The notes under the pieces were generated by a model. That model saw only the letters and a list, made by a program, of their open reading frames with translations, was not told where the DNA came from and ran no database searches. Below are positions 32,642-35,222 of a DNA stretch of 35,222 nt, piece by piece. Location: positions 1 to 35,222 of the forward strand of contig JAQXQS010000185.1 of NCBI GenBank assembly GCA_029101305.1, written 5' to 3'. Both the position numbers and the translations under genes were made by a program. Origin of the DNA: Clostridia bacterium. Its GTDB lineage: Bacteria; Bacillota; Clostridia; Lachnospirales; Lachnospiraceae. The first letter of the stretch is position 1; every line of letters starts with the position of its first letter.

Positions 32642-32670
32642 TTGAAATTTTTGTACAAAGATTGTATAAT
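32642..32670 (+). promoter_or_regulatory. Promoter of the glgC-glgD operon
   Basis: -35 TTGAAA (32642-32647), 17-base spacer, perfect -10 TATAAT (32665-32670). The spacer contains the 8-bp palindrome TTGTACAA (32651-32658). Transcription should start near 32677, about 25 bases before the glgC ATG. Confidence 0.75.
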
Positions 32671-32702
32671 ATATCTCAAAGAAATGAAAGTGAGGGTTCA
32701 CC

Positions 32703-33845
32703 ATGAAACAGAACAGTATGTTAGCAATGATTCTGGCAGGCGGCCGTGGCAGCCGTCTTCATGATCTTACCAACAAAGTGGCTAAACCGGCAGTTTCCTA
32801 TGGCGGCAAGTACCGTATCGTCGATTTTCCTCTCAGTAACTGTGCCAACAGCGGCATTGACGTAGTAGGCGTACTGACCCAGTATGAGTCAGTTGAGCTG
32901 AACAGCTACGTTGCAGCTGGCGGACGCTGGGGACTGGATTCCAAGGACAGCGGCGTATACGTACTTCCACCACGTGAGAAAGCAGACACCGGACTTGACG
33001 TATATCGCGGAACAGCCGACGCGATCTCCCAGAACATTGATTTTATAGATCAGTATGACCCGGAATACCTTCTGGTTCTCTCCGGCGACCACATTTATAA
33101 AATGAATTATGACAAGATGCTTGCTTACCACAAGGAGAGACAGGCCGATGCTACCATCGCAGTTATCGAAGTTCCTCTTAAGGAAGCCAGCCGTTTCGGT
33201 ATCATGAACACAGACGGCCAGACAGACCGTATCACCGAATTTGTTGAGAAACCACCTGTCCCACAGAGTAATCTCGCTTCTATGGGTATCTATATTTTTA
33301 ACTGGAAGCTTCTGCGCAAGCTTCTCCTTGCAGATATGAAGAATCCGGATTCCAACCATGATTTTGGTAAGGACATCATTCCTACCCTTCTTAGCGATGA
33401 GAAGAGACTTTTTGCTTATCGTTTCAAAGGCTACTGGAAAGATGTTGGAACCATTGATTCCCTCTGGGAAGCAAACATGGATCTTCTCAGCCCGGACAAT
33501 GAGCTTGACTTAAGCGACCAGACCTGGAAGATCTATACAGAGGATGTAACAGCCCTTCCACAGTATATCGGTACAGAAGCCAAGATTCAGAATGCTTACA
33601 TAACCCAGGGTTGTGTCATCGAGGGTGAGGTTACCAATTCTGTTATCTTTACCGGCGCGAAAGTAAGGCCCGGTGCCAAAGTAATTGACAGTGTACTTAT
33701 GCCAGGTGCTATCGTAGAAGATGGCGCTGTAGTCGTACGTGCCCTTGTTGCCAATGGTATCACCATCGGTAAGGGTGCTCTGGTAGGAAGTGCAGACAGC
33801 GAGCACATCGAGCTGATTGCGAAACGTGTAAAGGGGGCCGAATAA
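32703..33845 (+). CDS. glgC: Glucose-1-phosphate adenylyltransferase, catalytic subunit
   Basis: A 380-residue ADP-glucose pyrophosphorylase making ADP-glucose from ATP and glucose-1-phosphate, the first committed step of glycogen synthesis. Residues 1 to about 260 are the nucleotidyltransferase domain: [20 protein letters not shown] (nucleotide loop and Lys), VDFPLSNC, catalytic [13 protein letters not shown] and GYWKDVGT. The C-terminal part (about 285-375) is a left-handed beta-helix of hexapeptides ([36 protein letters not shown]). All catalytic motifs are intact. GAGGG precedes the ATG. It is coupled to glgD (one base between stop and start), so the enzyme is probably a GlgC/GlgD heterotetramer. 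Confidence 0.97.
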   Translation: MKQNSMLAMILAGGRGSRLHDLTNKVAKPAVSYGGKYRIVDFPLSNCANSGIDVVGVLTQYESVELNSYVAAGGRWGLDSKDSGVYVLPPREKADTGLDVYRGTADAISQNIDFIDQYDPEYLLVLSGDHIYKMNYDKMLAYHKERQADATIAVIEVPLKEASRFGIMNTDGQTDRITEFVEKPPVPQSNLASMGIYIFNWKLLRKLLLADMKNPDSNHDFGKDIIPTLLSDEKRLFAYRFKGYWKDVGTIDSLWEANMDLLSPDNELDLSDQTWKIYTEDVTALPQYIGTEAKIQNAYITQGCVIEGEVTNSVIFTGAKVRPGAKVIDSVLMPGAIVEDGAVVVRALVANGITIGKGALVGSADSEHIELIAKRVKGAE

Positions 33846-33846
33846 T

Positions 33847-34962
33847 ATGTATAAAGCATTTGGAATTGTAAACTCATCATCCAGAAACATCCGGGTAGAA
33901 GGACTTGAAGACTACCGTCCGATTGGTGCTTTCTCTTTCCTGGGCAGATACCGTGTTATCGACTTCCCGATTTCCAATCTGAGCAACAGTGACATTGACC
34001 GTATCCAGATCTATGTACAAGAGAAACCCCGTACACTGGTTGCACATATCGGCACCGGCCGTCACTACAATATTAACTCCAAGAGCGGCAAGCTGCAGAT
34101 CCTTTTCTCCGATGCAGGTCAGAGAAATGATATTTATAACACAGATATTGCTGCTTACTATGAGAACCTGAAATGCATCGAAGAAATGCATCATCCATAT
34201 GTAGTTATCACACCGGATTACATGGTATATTCCGCAGATTTCTCCAAGCTGATCGAGCAGCACATTGAATCCGGAGCAGATATTACCTTACTTTACCATG
34301 CAGTAGACAATGCCAAAGAGGCATTCCTGAACTGCAATATTCTGGATCTGAATAAGCAGAAAGGTGTCCTTTCCATTGAACCGAACCACGGTAATGCCAA
34401 GAACCGCAATATTTTCATGGATACTTATATCATGAAGAAAGACCTGTTTGTAGAACTGATCCGTAAAGCAAGAGCGATCTCTTCCGCATTCACACTGACT
34501 GATATCATCAATGAGATGCATAATGACCTTGATGTACGTGGTGTTTCCCACCGTGGATTCTTCGCTTCCATCACAGATTTCCAGAGCTATTATGATGCAA
34601 ATATGGATCTGATCGATATCAAGGCTGCACAGACTCTGTTTGATCCGGAATGGCCGATCTATACACGTACCAACGATTCCTGCCCGACTCATTATTATAA
34701 TACGGCAGAGATCCGCAATTCTGTTGTTTCCAATGGCTGCCAGATCGAGGGTACCATTGAGAATTCCATTATTGGCCGTGGCTGCGTGATCCATAAGGGT
34801 GCCGTGATCAAGAACAGTATTGTTCTGGCAGGCGCTGAGATTGGCGAGGGAGTTCATGTAGAGAACCAGGTTGTAGACAAGCTGGTTAAGATTCTTCATG
34901 TGAAGGAAGTTGTTTCTGCTGATGGACTTCCGGGATATATTAAGAGAGGCGACACCATCTAA
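33847..34962 (+). CDS. glgD: Glycogen biosynthesis regulatory subunit GlgD
   Basis: A 371-residue GlgC paralogue. It keeps the overall fold (YRVIDFPISNLSNSDIDRIQ, and a C-terminal beta-helix such as NSVVSNGCQIEGTIENSIIG) but has lost catalytic parts. The GGRGSRL loop is replaced by NSSSRNIRVEGLEDYR, and the SGDHIY segment by TPDYMVY. In characterised Firmicutes the GlgD partner is inactive or poorly active alone and raises GlgC activity. It begins two bases after the glgC stop, with GGGGG at the end of glgC as its ribosome site. It is the last gene in the operon, followed by a strong terminator. Confidence 0.95.
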   Translation: MYKAFGIVNSSSRNIRVEGLEDYRPIGAFSFLGRYRVIDFPISNLSNSDIDRIQIYVQEKPRTLVAHIGTGRHYNINSKSGKLQILFSDAGQRNDIYNTDIAAYYENLKCIEEMHHPYVVITPDYMVYSADFSKLIEQHIESGADITLLYHAVDNAKEAFLNCNILDLNKQKGVLSIEPNHGNAKNRNIFMDTYIMKKDLFVELIRKARAISSAFTLTDIINEMHNDLDVRGVSHRGFFASITDFQSYYDANMDLIDIKAAQTLFDPEWPIYTRTNDSCPTHYYNTAEIRNSVVSNGCQIEGTIENSIIGRGCVIHKGAVIKNSIVLAGAEIGEGVHVENQVVDKLVKILHVKEVVSADGLPGYIKRGDTI

Positions 34963-34975
34963 ACTATCGCTTTGA

Positions 34976-34995
34976 GATATTTCCGATGAAATATC
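34976..34995 (+). repeat. Small hairpin after glgD
   Basis: GATATTTC and GAAATATC form a perfect 8-bp stem around a CGAT loop, 13 bp after the glgD stop and 12 bp before the main terminator. It may protect the 3' end of the message or be incidental. Confidence 0.45.
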
Positions 34996-35007
34996 CCAGA
35001 GCACAGA

Positions 35008-35055
35008 GGAATGTCCTGTGTATTTAAAGCCGCACAGGACATTCCTTTTATTTTA
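35008..35055 (+). terminator. Intrinsic terminator of glgC-glgD
   Basis: The 13-bp perfect stem GGAATGTCCTGTG/CACAGGACATTCC (35008-35020 and 35033-35045) is followed directly by TTTTATTTTATAC. It is one of the strongest terminators in the window. Confidence 0.9.
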
Positions 35056-35063
35056 TACAAGAA

Positions 35064-35194
35064 AGAATCCTGCTTTGCAGGATTCTCCGCCTGCGGCGGG
35101 TCGCTATAAGCGACATCTACCTTTCCGCCGCAGTGCGATCCTGCCCGGCAGGGCTTTTTATGCTATAGGGAATTCCAACGGAATTTCCTATAGC
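35064..35194. repeat. Cluster of four hairpins in the intergenic region at the right edge
   Basis: Four consecutive inverted repeats. The first is AGAATCCTGC/GCAGGATTCT (35064-35086). Next is a two-level arm with CTGCGGCGG/CCGCCGCAG outside and GTCGCT/AGCGAC inside (35091-35133). Then comes CCTGCC/GGCAGG (35140-35152), followed by GCTTTTT. Last is a 15-bp stem starting GCTATAGGGAATTCC (35162-35194). Such dense pairing is typical of intergenic repeat elements or stacked terminators. The copy number in the genome cannot be seen here. Confidence 0.6.
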
Positions 35195-35222
35195 ACAAAA
35201 AAGACATGTGCAGATACTTCCC

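Overview
The window looks like a chromosome segment of a monoderm gut Clostridia, most likely Lachnospiraceae (Blautia/Ruminococcus-like; genus is a guess). The grounds are clostridial AGGAGG-type ribosome sites, sigma-A type promoters, a type IV pilus (T4P) system without a secretin gene, a paired glgC/glgD, a GH36 alpha-galactosidase and relics of mannan-sugar genes. No rRNA, tRNA, CRISPR array or intact insertion sequence was found.

Region 1 (about 1-19000, minus strand) is an apparently complete T4P operon read right to left. It starts at a good promoter (18969-18997) just beyond the terminator of a small alarmone synthetase gene. The order is a giant 2490-residue prepilin with GLUG-type repeats, a GspK/PilX-like prepilin without Glu5, two small prepilins, pilB (MshEN c-di-GMP-binding type), pilT, pilC, the prepilin peptidase pilD, a fused pilM-pilN, pilO, a LytTR regulator with a degenerate receiver, a short degenerate GHKL protein, and the major pilin, which runs off the left edge. 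Together these encode the extension and retraction motors, platform, alignment complex, leader peptidase, the shaft pilin and a probable adhesive tip. A 161-bp cloverleaf-like element lies between pilD and pilM, and four ~26-bp direct repeats follow the LytTR gene.

Region 2 (19100-24350) holds the (p)ppGpp synthetase gene (minus strand) and two plus-strand glycosyltransferase genes. The first is a 1023-residue GT2 plus CDP-glycerol-transferase-like fusion, suggesting cell-surface polymer synthesis.

Region 3 (24390-26190) is a gene graveyard: an AAA/DUF4143 ATPase with several lesions, and a piece of a GH130 mannosylglucose phosphorylase joined to a piece of mannose-6-phosphate isomerase.

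Region 4 (26200-32360, minus strand) has a membrane acyltransferase-like protein, a GH36 alpha-galactosidase and a cytosolic LacI-type sensor fused to an apparently active GGDEF diguanylate cyclase. The GGDEF enzyme and the MshEN domain of PilB suggest a possible c-di-GMP link between sugar sensing and pili (inference).

Region 5 (32180-35222, plus strand) has a structured leader, a 76-residue uncharacterised protein, glgC-glgD for glycogen synthesis, a strong terminator and a cluster of hairpins at the right edge.
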